From JAGNKE01 sp964583335 (GTDB lineage Bacteria > Pseudomonadota > Alphaproteobacteria > Micavibrionales > Micavibrionaceae), in NCBI GenBank assembly GCA_964583335.1, contig CAZOVG010000004.1, positions 230,257-294,256 on the forward strand: DNA of 64,000 nt, written 5' to 3'. Made by a program: the position numbers and the translations under genes. The notes beneath the pieces were generated by a model. The model saw only the letters and a list, made by a program, of their open reading frames with translations. It was not told the origin of the DNA and ran no database searches. Shown here in pieces: positions 37,459 through 45,702 of the stretch; within the stretch, counting starts at the first letter, position 1; each line of letters begins with the position of its first letter.

Positions 37459-38166
37459 TTGAAAGGTGAAGTTACAGGCTTATCTAATCCTAGATGTGTT
37501 TTTGAGAATCATAAAGATTGCTCAAATAAAATTTCTCGAGAACACTATTTTTCAGAGGCAATTTTAAAGCAGCTAAATTGGGATGGTTTAACTTTTACTG
37601 GCTTCCCTTGGGCTTCGAAGCCTTCAGTTAAATCTATGACGGCCAAATTTTTATGCGAACGCCATAATAATGCTCTTGGCTTTTTAGATGCTTCCGCTAG
37701 TCATTTTTTTTCAGAAGTAAGGCGGGCCGTTACTTTAAGCACTCTTGACACTTCATTTCATGTTTCTGGAAAATTTTTTGAGCTTTGGATGCTTAAGGTT
37801 TTTGTGGGAGCAATCAAGGCTAAAATTGTTCAAAGCTTTAACACGGTTGCACCGAAAAATGTGTCTTTACCTCAGGATCTTTTAGATATTCTTTCTGGTT
37901 TTATGCCTTTTAAGGATGGAATGGGAATGTATTTATTAGGTATTGATGAATACACAGGAGAAAAACTTGGTTTTACGCCCGTATTCTATAAAAATAATCA
38001 GCATAAGGAATTTTTGTGCGGGTGCGACATTAATATTGCTGGCATGAATTTTCGCTTAGTGACCGATCGAAGAGTTATTGTGCCTTCTGGATCAGTTTAC
38101 AGGCCAAAACTAATTTACATGCAGTCGGCCTTTTTTGATAGACGAACCCTGCACCTTCAATGGTAA
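37459..38166 (+). CDS. HNH-like zinc-binding protein, probably acquired
   Basis: A protein of about 235 aa starting from TTG 37,459, which follows an AGAGG ribosome binding site by four bases. Its first 70 residues form a likely zinc-binding treble clef: C13 and C21, then ISREHYFSEAIL (H29), then CERHNNAL (C66, H69, N70). This matches the look of HNH endonuclease-like proteins, though the full catalytic set cannot be confirmed. The rest is AT-rich coding sequence without recognised domains. Codons favour A and T at third positions, unlike rpoD just upstream, so horizontal transfer is likely. The frame is open further upstream within rpoD, but that part is a shadow. Confidence 0.62.
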   Translation: MKGEVTGLSNPRCVFENHKDCSNKISREHYFSEAILKQLNWDGLTFTGFPWASKPSVKSMTAKFLCERHNNALGFLDASASHFFSEVRRAVTLSTLDTSFHVSGKFFELWMLKVFVGAIKAKIVQSFNTVAPKNVSLPQDLLDILSGFMPFKDGMGMYLLGIDEYTGEKLGFTPVFYKNNQHKEFLCGCDINIAGMNFRLVTDRRVIVPSGSVYRPKLIYMQSAFFDRRTLHLQW

Positions 38167-38282
38167 TTAAAAAGACACAAAGTATTTTTAGTTCAGATTT
38201 TTAATTACTGTTCGTCGAAATTTGCATCGTAAAAAATTGTGTTTTAGAGTCTGCTCTCTGTTTTTATTTCCTGGAGAACCCC

Positions 38283-38891
38283 ATGCCTTACATCTTTATG
38301 TTTTCTGCCTTTTTGCTGCTGCTCGGCGTTTTTTCGGCTCCTGTCATGGCCGATAACCCGATCGAGTCCAAATCGTATGAGCCGGGGGAGATGGTTCTCT
38401 TGGATGAGGGGAAGGCGGGAAAGTTTGTAGATAGTCTTGATGATCTTGCGCAAATTCGTGCACAAATGGGGGATCAGGGGCAAAATGACCCGCTACGCAT
38501 AAAACCAGCCATTCTGACGGAGCAAAATTATGCGCCTTACCGTACTGCAGTTAAGGCTATAAGCGAAGAGTCGCCTGACGATTACGCGACCATAAAGGCA
38601 CTGGCTGAGAAGTATGGTTTTACATCGGCTGAGGATTGGGCCGAGACGGCGGACGGTGTGCTGCTGACTTTCTTTTACATCCAGCAGGAAAAGGAAGGCC
38701 GAACGATTGAGGACAAGATGCGCGAGCAGCTGACCCCGGAAATGATGGCCAAAATTCCTGCAAGTCATAAGCATATGGTCGATAACGCTCTGAAAATGGC
38801 GAATAAGATTAATCAAGTGCCCGAAGAAAACGAGCAGATCGTGCGCGGGCTTCTTCCTAAGCTTGAAGTGGCGATGAGTAAAAACCTTTAG
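38283..38891 (+). CDS. Hypothetical secreted protein
   Basis: A 202-aa protein with a clear signal peptide (hydrophobic FLLLLGVFSAPVMA, cut before DNPIES). The mature part is helical, acidic and without cysteines; segments such as ALAEKYGFTSAEDWAETADGV and HKHMVDNALKMANK suggest a helical bundle. I do not recognise a family. It lies in the periplasm or outside the cell. ATG at 38,283 is preceded by TGGAGAA. It is convergent with the patatin gene, 12 bases away, with no visible terminator. Confidence 0.72.
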   Translation: MPYIFMFSAFLLLLGVFSAPVMADNPIESKSYEPGEMVLLDEGKAGKFVDSLDDLAQIRAQMGDQGQNDPLRIKPAILTEQNYAPYRTAVKAISEESPDDYATIKALAEKYGFTSAEDWAETADGVLLTFFYIQQEKEGRTIEDKMREQLTPEMMAKIPASHKHMVDNALKMANKINQVPEENEQIVRGLLPKLEVAMSKNL

Positions 38892-38903
38892 GTCGGCTTA
38901 CGC

Positions 38904-40025
38904 TTAAGCAACGCCGTCCGGCCCCGGTAATTCCTGCGGCTCGCAGGCTGGCGCTCGCGGGGGATGTTTGCGGTCATATTCCTGCTGTTCGGCGATCAGT
39001 TCGTCCTGTGGCTTCATTTTGTTTGCGAGCAGAAATTCAGCAAAACAGTCCAGCCTGTGCCGTTCGGATTTGATCAGGGCTTCGGCCGTTTCCTGAAGCC
39101 GTTCGATGTTTTCCTTTGACGCGTCATCGAAATCGTCGCTGGGGGCGGGCCTGTCCGGGCCGTGCGGGCGGAGGTCGGTTTGTATGCGCATATAATCAGG
39201 ACCAATGAGCGTGCGCATAATATAATCGTGGGAGCGCATGCTGCCGAGATTGATGTCCACTGTCGGCCCGGCCCATTTCAGGATCCCGGCGTTTTTGAGG
39301 CCCTTGTGGTCGAGCGGGCGCTCGGTCTCCCCGGTCCCGAGAGAAAACACCACGTATTGATGCGCGGGGCCGAAGCGCCGCACGGCATCTGAATAGGCCA
39401 GAAGGGCCGGGTTGTTGGCGAAATTCCCGCCGTCGATCAGGTGCGTGGGCTCGCCCAGCATGTTGTGCGCCGTATGCACATTGAAATAGGACTGAGCGGA
39501 GCTTGTCGCGCGGGTGACGTCGAAGAGGGTGTAATCCTTCGCGCGGGGATCCTCATGGCGGTCGTAGGGGTTGGTGAAGTTGCCTTGCGCCTCCCACGAC
39601 TTGAAGAGCTTTTCCTTGCGGCGCACGATATCGTAGGCGGACACCATCAGATCGTTATCGAGATCGGAGAGCCTCAGATCGCCAAACGTCTCGCGCAGAA
39701 CGTGGTCGAGGTGCTTGCCGTCGTAGCGGGTGGTGAAGAGGTTGGGGACGTCGATATTGAATTTGCGGGCGAGGAAGCCCTTGCGGAAGATATCCGCCCC
39801 TTCGTCGATGAACAGGCTTTTGGCCTGCCCCGCCGTCATGATCGGTTTGCCCTTGACCAGCGAGGTCGCGGCGACGACCAGCCCGCCCGCCGAACTCCCG
39901 GCGCTCATGTAAAATTGAGACTGGGCGGGGACGCCCATCTGGGTTTCCATATATTCAAGGACCCGGCCGGGGATGATGCCCCGAATGCCGCCGCCATCGA
40001 CCGAGAGGAGGGGAATGATACTCAT
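38904..40025 (-). CDS. Patatin-like phospholipase
   Basis: Serine lipid acyl hydrolase of about 373 aa. The oxyanion loop DGGGIRGIIPGRVL (near residue 8), nucleophile elbow GSSAGG (near 44) and the catalytic aspartate in IDGGNFANNPALLAY (near 203) are present, so the Ser-Asp dyad is intact. The C-terminal 60 residues are charged and helical. No signal peptide, so likely cytoplasmic or loosely membrane-bound. Start MSIIPLLSVDGG at 40,025 fits; an in-frame ATG at 40,067 adds 14 unmatched residues. No cyclic-nucleotide synthase or other CBASS gene is beside it, so a defence role is not indicated. Confidence 0.9.
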   Translation of the reverse strand: MSIIPLLSVDGGGIRGIIPGRVLEYMETQMGVPAQSQFYMSAGSSAGGLVVAATSLVKGKPIMTAGQAKSLFIDEGADIFRKGFLARKFNIDVPNLFTTRYDGKHLDHVLRETFGDLRLSDLDNDLMVSAYDIVRRKEKLFKSWEAQGNFTNPYDRHEDPRAKDYTLFDVTRATSSAQSYFNVHTAHNMLGEPTHLIDGGNFANNPALLAYSDAVRRFGPAHQYVVFSLGTGETERPLDHKGLKNAGILKWAGPTVDINLGSMRSHDYIMRTLIGPDYMRIQTDLRPHGPDRPAPSDDFDDASKENIERLQETAEALIKSERHRLDCFAEFLLANKMKPQDELIAEQQEYDRKHPPRAPACEPQELPGPDGVA

Positions 40026-40163
40026 GAAGACCTGCCCGCAATGATTGTTTTTGTTCGTTGCGGCCAATCTTAAGGGTTTTGAGCCTCCGGGGCAAGTTTT
40101 GCCGACGCAGGCGCAAATTGCCTTTATCTTGGCGGGAAGGCATATTATAAGCTTTGGAGTAAC

Positions 40164-40240
40164 GGGCCTGTAGCTCAGTTGGTTAGAGCAGTCCGCTCAT
40201 AACGGATTGGTCGTAGGTTCAAGTCCTACCGGGCCCACCA
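40164..40240 (+). tRNA. tRNA with CAT anticodon (Met elongator or Ile2)
   Basis: A 77-base cloverleaf with acceptor arms GGGCCTG and CGGGCCC (one G-T pair), D arm GCTCAGTTGGTTAGAGC, anticodon stem GTCCG/CGGAT with loop CTCATAA, T arm with GTTCAAGTC, and encoded ACCA. The anticodon CAT is at 40,198-40,200. The TTGGTCG junction and acceptor resemble tRNA-Ile2, whose C is modified to lysidine so it reads AUA, but a methionine elongator cannot be excluded by sequence alone. Confidence 0.93.
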
Positions 40241-40261
40241 GATTTCCCTAAATCCGCTCCG

Positions 40262-41311
40262 TTACGCCGCCAGCGACTTGATGTCGATTGAGAAGCGGTA
40301 GCGCACGTCGCCCTTGATCATGCGTTCGTAGGCTTCGTTAATTTTCTGGATCGGGATTATTTCCACGTCCGAGACGATGTTGTGCTTGCCGCAGAAATCC
40401 AGCATTTCCTGCGTTTCCTTGATGCCGCCGATGAGGGAGCCCGCGAAGGTGCGGCGGCGCATAATAAGGCCGAAGACGTGGACCTCAAGCGGTTTGTCGG
40501 GCGCGCCGACCATGGTGAGGGTGCCGTTGACCTTCAGCAGGTTGAAATAGGCGTTCACGTCGTGCGGCGCGGCGACGGTGTTCAGGATGAAATCGAAGCT
40601 GTTGGCGTGTTTGGCCATGTCGGCTTCGTCCTTCGAGACGATCGCCCCGACCGCGCCGAGGCGCTTGGCATCCGCCGCCTTGCCGGGGGAGGTCGTGACC
40701 ACCCAGGTTTCCGCGCCCATCGCGCTGGCGAGTTTGACGCCCATATGGCCGAGGCCGCCAAGGCCGACGATGCCGACCTTCATGCCCTTTTTGACGCCCC
40801 AGTGGCGCAAGGGGGAGTAGGTCGTGATGCCCGCGCAGAGGAGGGGGGCCGCGCCCGCGAGGTCGAGGTTATCGGGCACGCGCAGGACAAAATCCTGATC
40901 GACCGTGATTTTTTGGGCATAGCCGCCGTAGGTGGGGGTTTTTCCGTCCTGCTCCATGCCGTTATAGGTGCCGGAGAAGCCGTTATCGCAATATTGCTCA
41001 AGGCTTTCCGCGCAGTGCGGGCATTTGCGGCAGGAATCGACGAGACAGCCGACGCCCACGCGGTCGCCGACCTTGAATTTCTTGACGTTCGCGCCGACTT
41101 TTTCGACGTGGCCGACGATCTCATGCCCCGGGACCATCGGGAAGATCGAGCCGCCCCATTCGTCGCGCGCCTGATGGATGTCGGAGTGGCACACGCCGCA
41201 GAAGGCGATGTCGATCAGCACGTCGTTCGGACCGGGTTCGCGGCGGCTCAGCGCGTGGGGGGCGAGGGGGCTGGTGGCGCTCTGCGCGGCGTAGGATTTG
41301 ACGTTGATCAT
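40262..41311 (-). CDS. Zinc-dependent alcohol/aldehyde dehydrogenase (CAD family)
   Basis: Medium-chain NAD(P)-dependent alcohol dehydrogenase of 349 aa. Catalytic zinc ligands are the Cys in CGVCHSDIHQ (near 40), His in GHEIVGHVEKVG (near 68) and Cys near 165; the structural zinc site is CRKCPHCAESLEQYC (near 102). The dinucleotide loop is GLGGLGHMGVKLA (near 185). The pattern fits the cinnamyl-alcohol-dehydrogenase/YahK group, usually NADPH-dependent aldehyde reductases. It is the last gene that looks clearly core; the mobilization genes begin 100 bases beyond its start codon on the other strand. Confidence 0.93.
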   Translation of the reverse strand: MINVKSYAAQSATSPLAPHALSRREPGPNDVLIDIAFCGVCHSDIHQARDEWGGSIFPMVPGHEIVGHVEKVGANVKKFKVGDRVGVGCLVDSCRKCPHCAESLEQYCDNGFSGTYNGMEQDGKTPTYGGYAQKITVDQDFVLRVPDNLDLAGAAPLLCAGITTYSPLRHWGVKKGMKVGIVGLGGLGHMGVKLASAMGAETWVVTTSPGKAADAKRLGAVGAIVSKDEADMAKHANSFDFILNTVAAPHDVNAYFNLLKVNGTLTMVGAPDKPLEVHVFGLIMRRRTFAGSLIGGIKETQEMLDFCGKHNIVSDVEIIPIQKINEAYERMIKGDVRYRFSIDIKSLAA

Positions 41312-41414
41312 CGGGGGCTCCGTTTGGTGTTCTGGCGCGGCTAGGGTTGTGTGGGTAGTGTGCGGAATTAGGGGGGAATTGGCAAGGGCGTCGTTTCGGG
41401 AAGGCGAAAGAGTA

Positions 41415-41522
41415 ATGGCGGAGAGGACAGGAGATTGTTCGAACTCTCTCTATGACACTTTAGCCGATTGGGAAGCCCAGCTTAAACTTGCAAATGTCTC
41501 GTTCGAGGAGCCGTCCCCATGA
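41415..41522 (+). CDS. Small ORF overlapping the mobilization gene
   Basis: A 35-aa ORF (starts MAERTGDCSN) whose stop overlaps the ATG of the MobC-like gene in an ATGA junction. A weak purine stretch GAAAGAG lies upstream. Translational coupling is the only support; no family recognised, and it may be just a leader peptide. Confidence 0.35.
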   Translation: MAERTGDCSNSLYDTLADWEAQLKLANVSFEEPSP

Positions 41523-41977
41523 CAGGCTCCCCGGACACGAACGCCAACCGCCTCAATGACTTCCTGACCGCTGCCAAGGGCGATTCGGTCGTTCTGGCCG
41601 CCCAAAGGACCAAGCCGCTCCACCCGTTCTCCCTGCGGCTGACGCAGGAAGAACGGGAGCGGCTGGAAGCGGAAGCCAAGGGCAAGCCGCTGGGCGTCTA
41701 TATCCGCGAACGGCTCTTGGGGGACGGGACCGCGCCCCGGAAGCTGCGGCGCAAGCCCTCTGTCGATCAGGCCGGGCTGGTGAAGGTGCTGGGGATGCTG
41801 GGCCAGTCCCGGCTGGCCAATAACCTCAACCAGATTGCCAAAGCCGCCCATATCGGGGTGCTGGTCGTCTCTCCGGCCCTGATCGAAGAGCTTGAGAATG
41901 CCTGCCGCGATATCCGCATTATGCGCGATGCCTTGCTGTCGGCCTTGGGTTTCCCGCCTGCGGGGTCCGGCCCATGA
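41519..41977 (+). CDS. MobC-like relaxosome accessory protein
   Basis: A 152-aa protein that fits small mobilization proteins helping the relaxase open the transfer origin. HPFSLRLTQEERERLEAEA (near residue 38) resembles a ribbon-helix-helix DNA-binding start, and LGVYIRERLLG follows. The C-terminal SRLANNLNQIAKAAHIGVL segment is the hallmark of the MobC/mobilization-accessory family. It overlaps the relaxase gene start by four bases (ATGA), so the two are coupled. An origin of transfer would be expected upstream, within 41,312-41,414. Confidence 0.82.
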   Translation: MTGSPDTNANRLNDFLTAAKGDSVVLAAQRTKPLHPFSLRLTQEERERLEAEAKGKPLGVYIRERLLGDGTAPRKLRRKPSVDQAGLVKVLGMLGQSRLANNLNQIAKAAHIGVLVVSPALIEELENACRDIRIMRDALLSALGFPPAGSGP

Positions 41978-43287
41978 TTCTGATGGGCAACCAGCGCGGC
42001 GGGGGCCGGGACTTGGCCTTGCACCTTCTCTCCCCGGACAACGATCATGTCACGGTGCATGAAGTGCGGGGCTTCGCCTCGGACGATGTACAGGGGGCGT
42101 TTCAGGAAGCCTACGCCCTGAGCAAGGGGACGCGCTGCAAGCAATTCCTCTTCTCTCTGTCTTTCAATCCGCCGCCGCGCGAGAACGTCTCCACCGAAAC
42201 CTTTGAGGACGCCATTGCGCGCGCGGAAGCCAAGCTGGGCCTGACCGACCAGCCCCGCGTCATCGTCTTCCACGAGAAGGAAGGCCGCCGCCATGCTCAT
42301 GCGGTGTGGAGCCGGATCGACATTGAAGAGATGAAGGCCGTCCAGCTTTCCTATTCGCACCTCAAGCTGCAAGACCTCTCGCGCGAACTCTACCTCGAAC
42401 ATGGCTGGAAAATGCCTGAGGGGATTGCGGATAGAAGCCGCAGCGATCCGCGCAACTTCACGCTCGATGAATGGCAACAAGCCAAGCGGCAGGGCCAAGA
42501 CCCGCGTGCGATCAAGACCGCGTTGCAAGATGCCTGGGCGATCTCGGATAGCAAACCCGCGCTCATCCACGCTTTGAAGGAACGCGGCTACACCTTGGCT
42601 CGTGGGGATCGCCGGGGGTATCTGGCGGTCGATCACAACGGCGAAGTTTACGCCCTTCCCAAATGGGCAGGCGTTAAAACCAAAGACGTGCGCGCCCGTC
42701 TGGGCGAAGCGGATACGCTGCCCTCCCTCGATGAGGCCAAAGCGCAATTCGCCAAGGACATGCAGCCTGCGCTCACAAGGTGGGAGCGCGAACTGCAAGA
42801 GCGGATCGACGCGCAGCACGCCCGCCATGAAACCCATAAGCGCGGCCTCATCGAACGCCAGACCGCCGAACGAAAGGCTCTGTTGGACGGGATCGAAGAT
42901 CGCCGTATCCGGGAAACGCAGGCGCGGGCGGAACGCTTCCGCACCGGGCTGGCCGGATTCTGGGACAAGCTCCGGGGCGAACACCGCCGCTTGCGCGAGG
43001 AAAACGAGAAAGAGGCATACGATGCCCTGCTGCGCGACCGCCGCCAGAAAGACGATCTGATCTTCGCGCAGCTTGAAGCGCGCCGCGCCCTGCAAGACCG
43101 CCATAAGCAGGAATTGGAGCGGTTACAGGATCAGCAACGCGGATTGGCCGAAGACCGCACCCGGTTTGAGAAGGCGGCCCAAGGTCCACCGGACCCGGCG
43201 GATGACCGCAAACGCGCGTTCCTCGAAAGTCGCAAGAAATCCGGGCATGAGCCGGAACGGCCTCACGCCCCCGAACCGGAGCGATAA
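41974..43287 (+). CDS. Relaxase/mobilization nuclease
   Basis: Nicks DNA at the transfer origin to begin conjugative mobilization. The 437-aa protein has the HUH-type metal site in VIVFHEKEGRRHAHAVWSRI (near residue 92) and FSLSFNPP near 62, the layout of MobP/VirD2-related relaxases. The N terminus MILMGNQRGGGRDLALHLL contains no tyrosine, unlike most characterised relaxases, where a Tyr in the first 25 residues attacks DNA. The second half is a long charged, arginine-rich coiled region. Related alphaproteobacterial proteins share this N terminus as I recall. It is coupled to mobC and followed by two unknown genes. Confidence 0.85.
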   Translation: MILMGNQRGGGRDLALHLLSPDNDHVTVHEVRGFASDDVQGAFQEAYALSKGTRCKQFLFSLSFNPPPRENVSTETFEDAIARAEAKLGLTDQPRVIVFHEKEGRRHAHAVWSRIDIEEMKAVQLSYSHLKLQDLSRELYLEHGWKMPEGIADRSRSDPRNFTLDEWQQAKRQGQDPRAIKTALQDAWAISDSKPALIHALKERGYTLARGDRRGYLAVDHNGEVYALPKWAGVKTKDVRARLGEADTLPSLDEAKAQFAKDMQPALTRWERELQERIDAQHARHETHKRGLIERQTAERKALLDGIEDRRIRETQARAERFRTGLAGFWDKLRGEHRRLREENEKEAYDALLRDRRQKDDLIFAQLEARRALQDRHKQELERLQDQQRGLAEDRTRFEKAAQGPPDPADDRKRAFLESRKKSGHEPERPHAPEPER

Positions 43288-43343
43288 ATTTCGCGACATC
43301 CCCCTGAGCGTATGGCAAGGCCGGGCTATGATGCCCGAATCCC

Positions 43344-44096
43344 ATGCGATCAGGGGCGCTTGCCGTGTCGTATCTCGATGATCTTCTGAATGAAGCGAAT
43401 GCCCGCGTCCGCCGTCTGCCGCGCGCAAAGCGCATTGCGGCTTCGATGCTGGATGATCCGGCGCTCTTGCATCGCGTCGTCTACCGCCAGAGCCGCAGCC
43501 TGTGGGCCGGGCATTTCTGGGCGCTGAACTTCTGGACCGACACACTCAGTGCCTACGTCGATCTCTGGCATGAACGGCACGACTACTTCAAAGCGCAAGG
43601 CACGCCGGAATTTGACTGCCACACGCTGGCTTATGACCGCGCCACCATCACGACGGAGCGCGAATTGCCCAAAGCCATGCGGCAAAGGCCGGGACGCGTT
43701 TACTTGCGTCTGCCGCGCGAGAATCTGTTTCCGCGCCTCAAGGTTACGCCATCGGCGGAAATCCTGCCGCACGAATGGCCGTGGCTCTATTTCTATTTCG
43801 CCGAACAGAGCGCGCGCGGCTACTTCCCACCCGATAAGGCATGGCCTTTGGCGATTGCCGAAGCGGGTTACTGGACGGCCTTAATGCTCAAAACCCGCAA
43901 CACAGATGAAACGGCGCGGCTGCTCGGCATGAGCGGAACGAACTTCCGCGCGGCGGTCGCCACGGCGCGGCGTCTCGCCGATTGGCCGGAAGCCGAGGAC
44001 GTCCAACGCGCGAAGGATGAGTTTCTGCGACGGTTTGAAGGCCGCCAAGCGCGCGTCCAACCCGCGCCTCCTGTATCCGAAGGCGCGCCGTTCTGA
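43344..44096 (+). CDS. Hypothetical protein of the mobilization module
   Basis: A 250-aa protein of unknown function. It is rich in Trp, Tyr and aromatic residues in the centre (HFWALNFWTDTLSAYVDLWHE, with WPWLYFYFAEQSARGYF further on) and ends with a segment that looks like a small helix-turn-helix, ARLLGMSGTNFRAAVATARRL (split here: DETARLLGM and GTNFRAAV). This suggests a DNA-binding or accessory role in transfer, but no family is recognised. Start at ATG 43,344 is uncertain; a GTG at 43,365 is also possible. Its stop overlaps the next gene's ATG (TGATG). Confidence 0.6.
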   Translation: MRSGALAVSYLDDLLNEANARVRRLPRAKRIAASMLDDPALLHRVVYRQSRSLWAGHFWALNFWTDTLSAYVDLWHERHDYFKAQGTPEFDCHTLAYDRATITTERELPKAMRQRPGRVYLRLPRENLFPRLKVTPSAEILPHEWPWLYFYFAEQSARGYFPPDKAWPLAIAEAGYWTALMLKTRNTDETARLLGMSGTNFRAAVATARRLADWPEAEDVQRAKDEFLRRFEGRQARVQPAPPVSEGAPF

Positions 44097-44374
44097 TGCG
44101 CGCGCTTCCGATGCACACGGGCCTGCCAACCCCGGATGAAACGCTGCTGGACGATCTCGAAACGCTGCTGATCGCCTTGGATATGCACCCGATGTTCATG
44201 CGCCAGAGCTTCAAAATCCTGCGGGTGAACCTGCTAGAGATGAAGGCGGATCGCCTGACGCCGGACCTTGCGGTGCTGAAAGCGCGCTTCGCTTCCATGC
44301 CCGATGCCGAATTGTATGCCGCGTGGGGCGCGCTCCATAACCCGTTCCGCCTGCAAGACCGCGTGCTGCATTGA
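44096..44374 (+). CDS. Hypothetical small protein of the mobilization module
   Basis: A 92-aa acidic helical protein starting at the ATG that overlaps the previous stop. Segments such as DETLLDDLETLLIALDMHPMF and DAELYAAWGALHNPF are visible; the last 25 residues contain two tryptophan-like helical turns. I do not recognise it. It ends nine bases before the convergent recombinase gene. Conserved position behind the relaxase is the only hint of function. Confidence 0.55.
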   Translation: MRALPMHTGLPTPDETLLDDLETLLIALDMHPMFMRQSFKILRVNLLEMKADRLTPDLAVLKARFASMPDAELYAAWGALHNPFRLQDRVLH

Positions 44375-44382
44375 GCGGTGGG

Positions 44383-44964
44383 TTAGCTCTGGCTGCGTTG
44401 AGCGCGGAAAGCGGCAACAGCCCGCCCCAACGTGCGGGCCGAGACGTTGAGGTCTTTTGCAAGCGCCGTGAAGGTGAGGCCGGGGGTGGAATCCAGCTTG
44501 TGTACCGCTGCCGCAACCTGTTTGGGCGTGAGTTTCCGGGGACGGCCAAGAACGGAGCCGCGTTTGCGGGCGGCTTCCATTCCCGCCTTGGTCCGCTCAG
44601 AAATCAGAGTCCGCTCAAGCTCGGCAAAGGCATTGCGGATTTGATACATGCACTTGCCCATCGGCGTGGTGGTGTCGAGTTGGTCCGTGAGGGACAGAAA
44701 TTCAACGCCCCGCCGCTCAAACTGTTCAAGGATATCGAGGGCGTGGCGCAGGGACCGGAAGGCCCGGTCCATTTTCCAGATGACAAACACGTCTCCCGGC
44801 GCAAGCGCGTCCAGCGCCGCCTGAAACCCCGGCCTCACTTTGCCGACCGCAGAAATCCCCTGATCCTCGAAGATGCGCACACATCCAGCCTCTTTGAGAG
44901 CATCATATTGAAGGGCCAGATTCTGGTCCTCCGTGCTCACCCGCGCGTAGCCAATTCTCACCAA
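44383..44964 (-). CDS. Serine recombinase (resolvase/invertase family)
   Basis: Site-specific recombinase of about 193 aa. The catalytic serine lies in IGYARVSTEDQN at the start, followed by VFEDQGISAVGK-like and RPGFQAALDALAPGD, the DRAFRSLRHALDIL arginine helix, then the E-helix and a C-terminal helix-turn-helix after RGSVLGRPRKL (TALAKDLNVSARTLGRAV). The size is that of DNA invertases and Tn3-type resolvases. Start is placed at TTG 44,964 or GTG 44,961; longer in-frame starts add an unrelated N terminus. It is the only recombinase in the window and may move or invert part of the element. Confidence 0.9.
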   Translation of the reverse strand: MVRIGYARVSTEDQNLALQYDALKEAGCVRIFEDQGISAVGKVRPGFQAALDALAPGDVFVIWKMDRAFRSLRHALDILEQFERRGVEFLSLTDQLDTTTPMGKCMYQIRNAFAELERTLISERTKAGMEAARKRGSVLGRPRKLTPKQVAAAVHKLDSTPGLTFTALAKDLNVSARTLGRAVAAFRAQRSQS

Positions 44965-45231
44965 CAGACATGCACCTCCCGCCGCCCTGAACAGGGCTGT
45001 TTTGGCCTCGCGGAAGATAGACAAATTGGTTCCATTTTGCTAGGTAGAGGTCAGGTCAGAAGACGGGCGTTCAGGGACGGCGAAGTGCGGTTTTCGCGGG
45101 CGTTATTCCGCGTTGGGTCGGGCCGTCATAAAGGAACCTTATTGATCGGACCATTCGCGGTCCGGTGGCTCAAGCGGTTTCGCCGTGGGGCGGTTTCTTA
45201 TCCACGGTGCAGGAAGGACGGGATCGGGTTT

Positions 45232-45678
45232 ATGTTTGTTCGCCTGCTGACGATTGCTCTTTGCCTGCTGTCGCTTTCAGCCATGCCTGCCGCTGCGCAG
45301 ACGGCAACGCAGCAGGCGCAAGAGCTTCGTTATCTCGACTTTGCGCGCAGCGATGGCTGGGCCGCCGCGCAAAGCGCCGCCGTCATCGGCTCGCGCGATC
45401 AGCGTATTGTCCTTGTGTCTTACGCGGACCCGCAAACCACGCGGACCTTCTACGATATCGCCTTGGAGTTCACGCGCCCGCCGCAGGCGATTCCGATCTT
45501 TGGTGTGGTGCGCGCCCCGCAACACCCCACAGAGCCGAACGCCAACGGGTTTGACCTTTACATCAACGGCCTGCCGCTCGGCGAAGTCCCGAACCCGGAC
45601 AACGCCTATTCGCCTGCGCAATTCCTGCGCGCGCTTCTGAACAATGTCCGGCGGGAATTTCACCCGAGCCGTCCCTGA
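45232..45678 (+). CDS. Hypothetical secreted protein
   Basis: A 148-aa protein with a signal peptide (LLTIALCLLSLSAMPAAA, cut before QTATQQ). The mature part has no cysteines and is mixed helix and strand. No family recognised. ATG at 45,232 is preceded by AGGAAGGA about 14 bases upstream; the long frame open further left is not coding. It begins a plus-strand run of four genes that are closely spaced or overlapping, to 47,104. Confidence 0.62.
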   Translation: MFVRLLTIALCLLSLSAMPAAAQTATQQAQELRYLDFARSDGWAAAQSAAVIGSRDQRIVLVSYADPQTTRTFYDIALEFTRPPQAIPIFGVVRAPQHPTEPNANGFDLYINGLPLGEVPNPDNAYSPAQFLRALLNNVRREFHPSRP

Positions 45679-45702
45679 CCGATGAAAGGACCATCCGGCC
45701 CC

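Noticed and set aside
38904..40025. CBASS effector (CapV-like patatin)
   Set aside because: The patatin stands alone with no cyclic-nucleotide synthase, E2/JAB or regulator gene nearby.
41767..43104. Minus-strand ORF of 445 codons in the mobilization region
   Set aside because: Antisense of the relaxase and MobC-like genes, which overlap in ATGA style and show family motifs.
44371..45231. Long upstream part of the frame that leads into the 148-aa secreted protein
   Set aside because: It is antisense to the serine recombinase; the signal peptide starts at 45,232.
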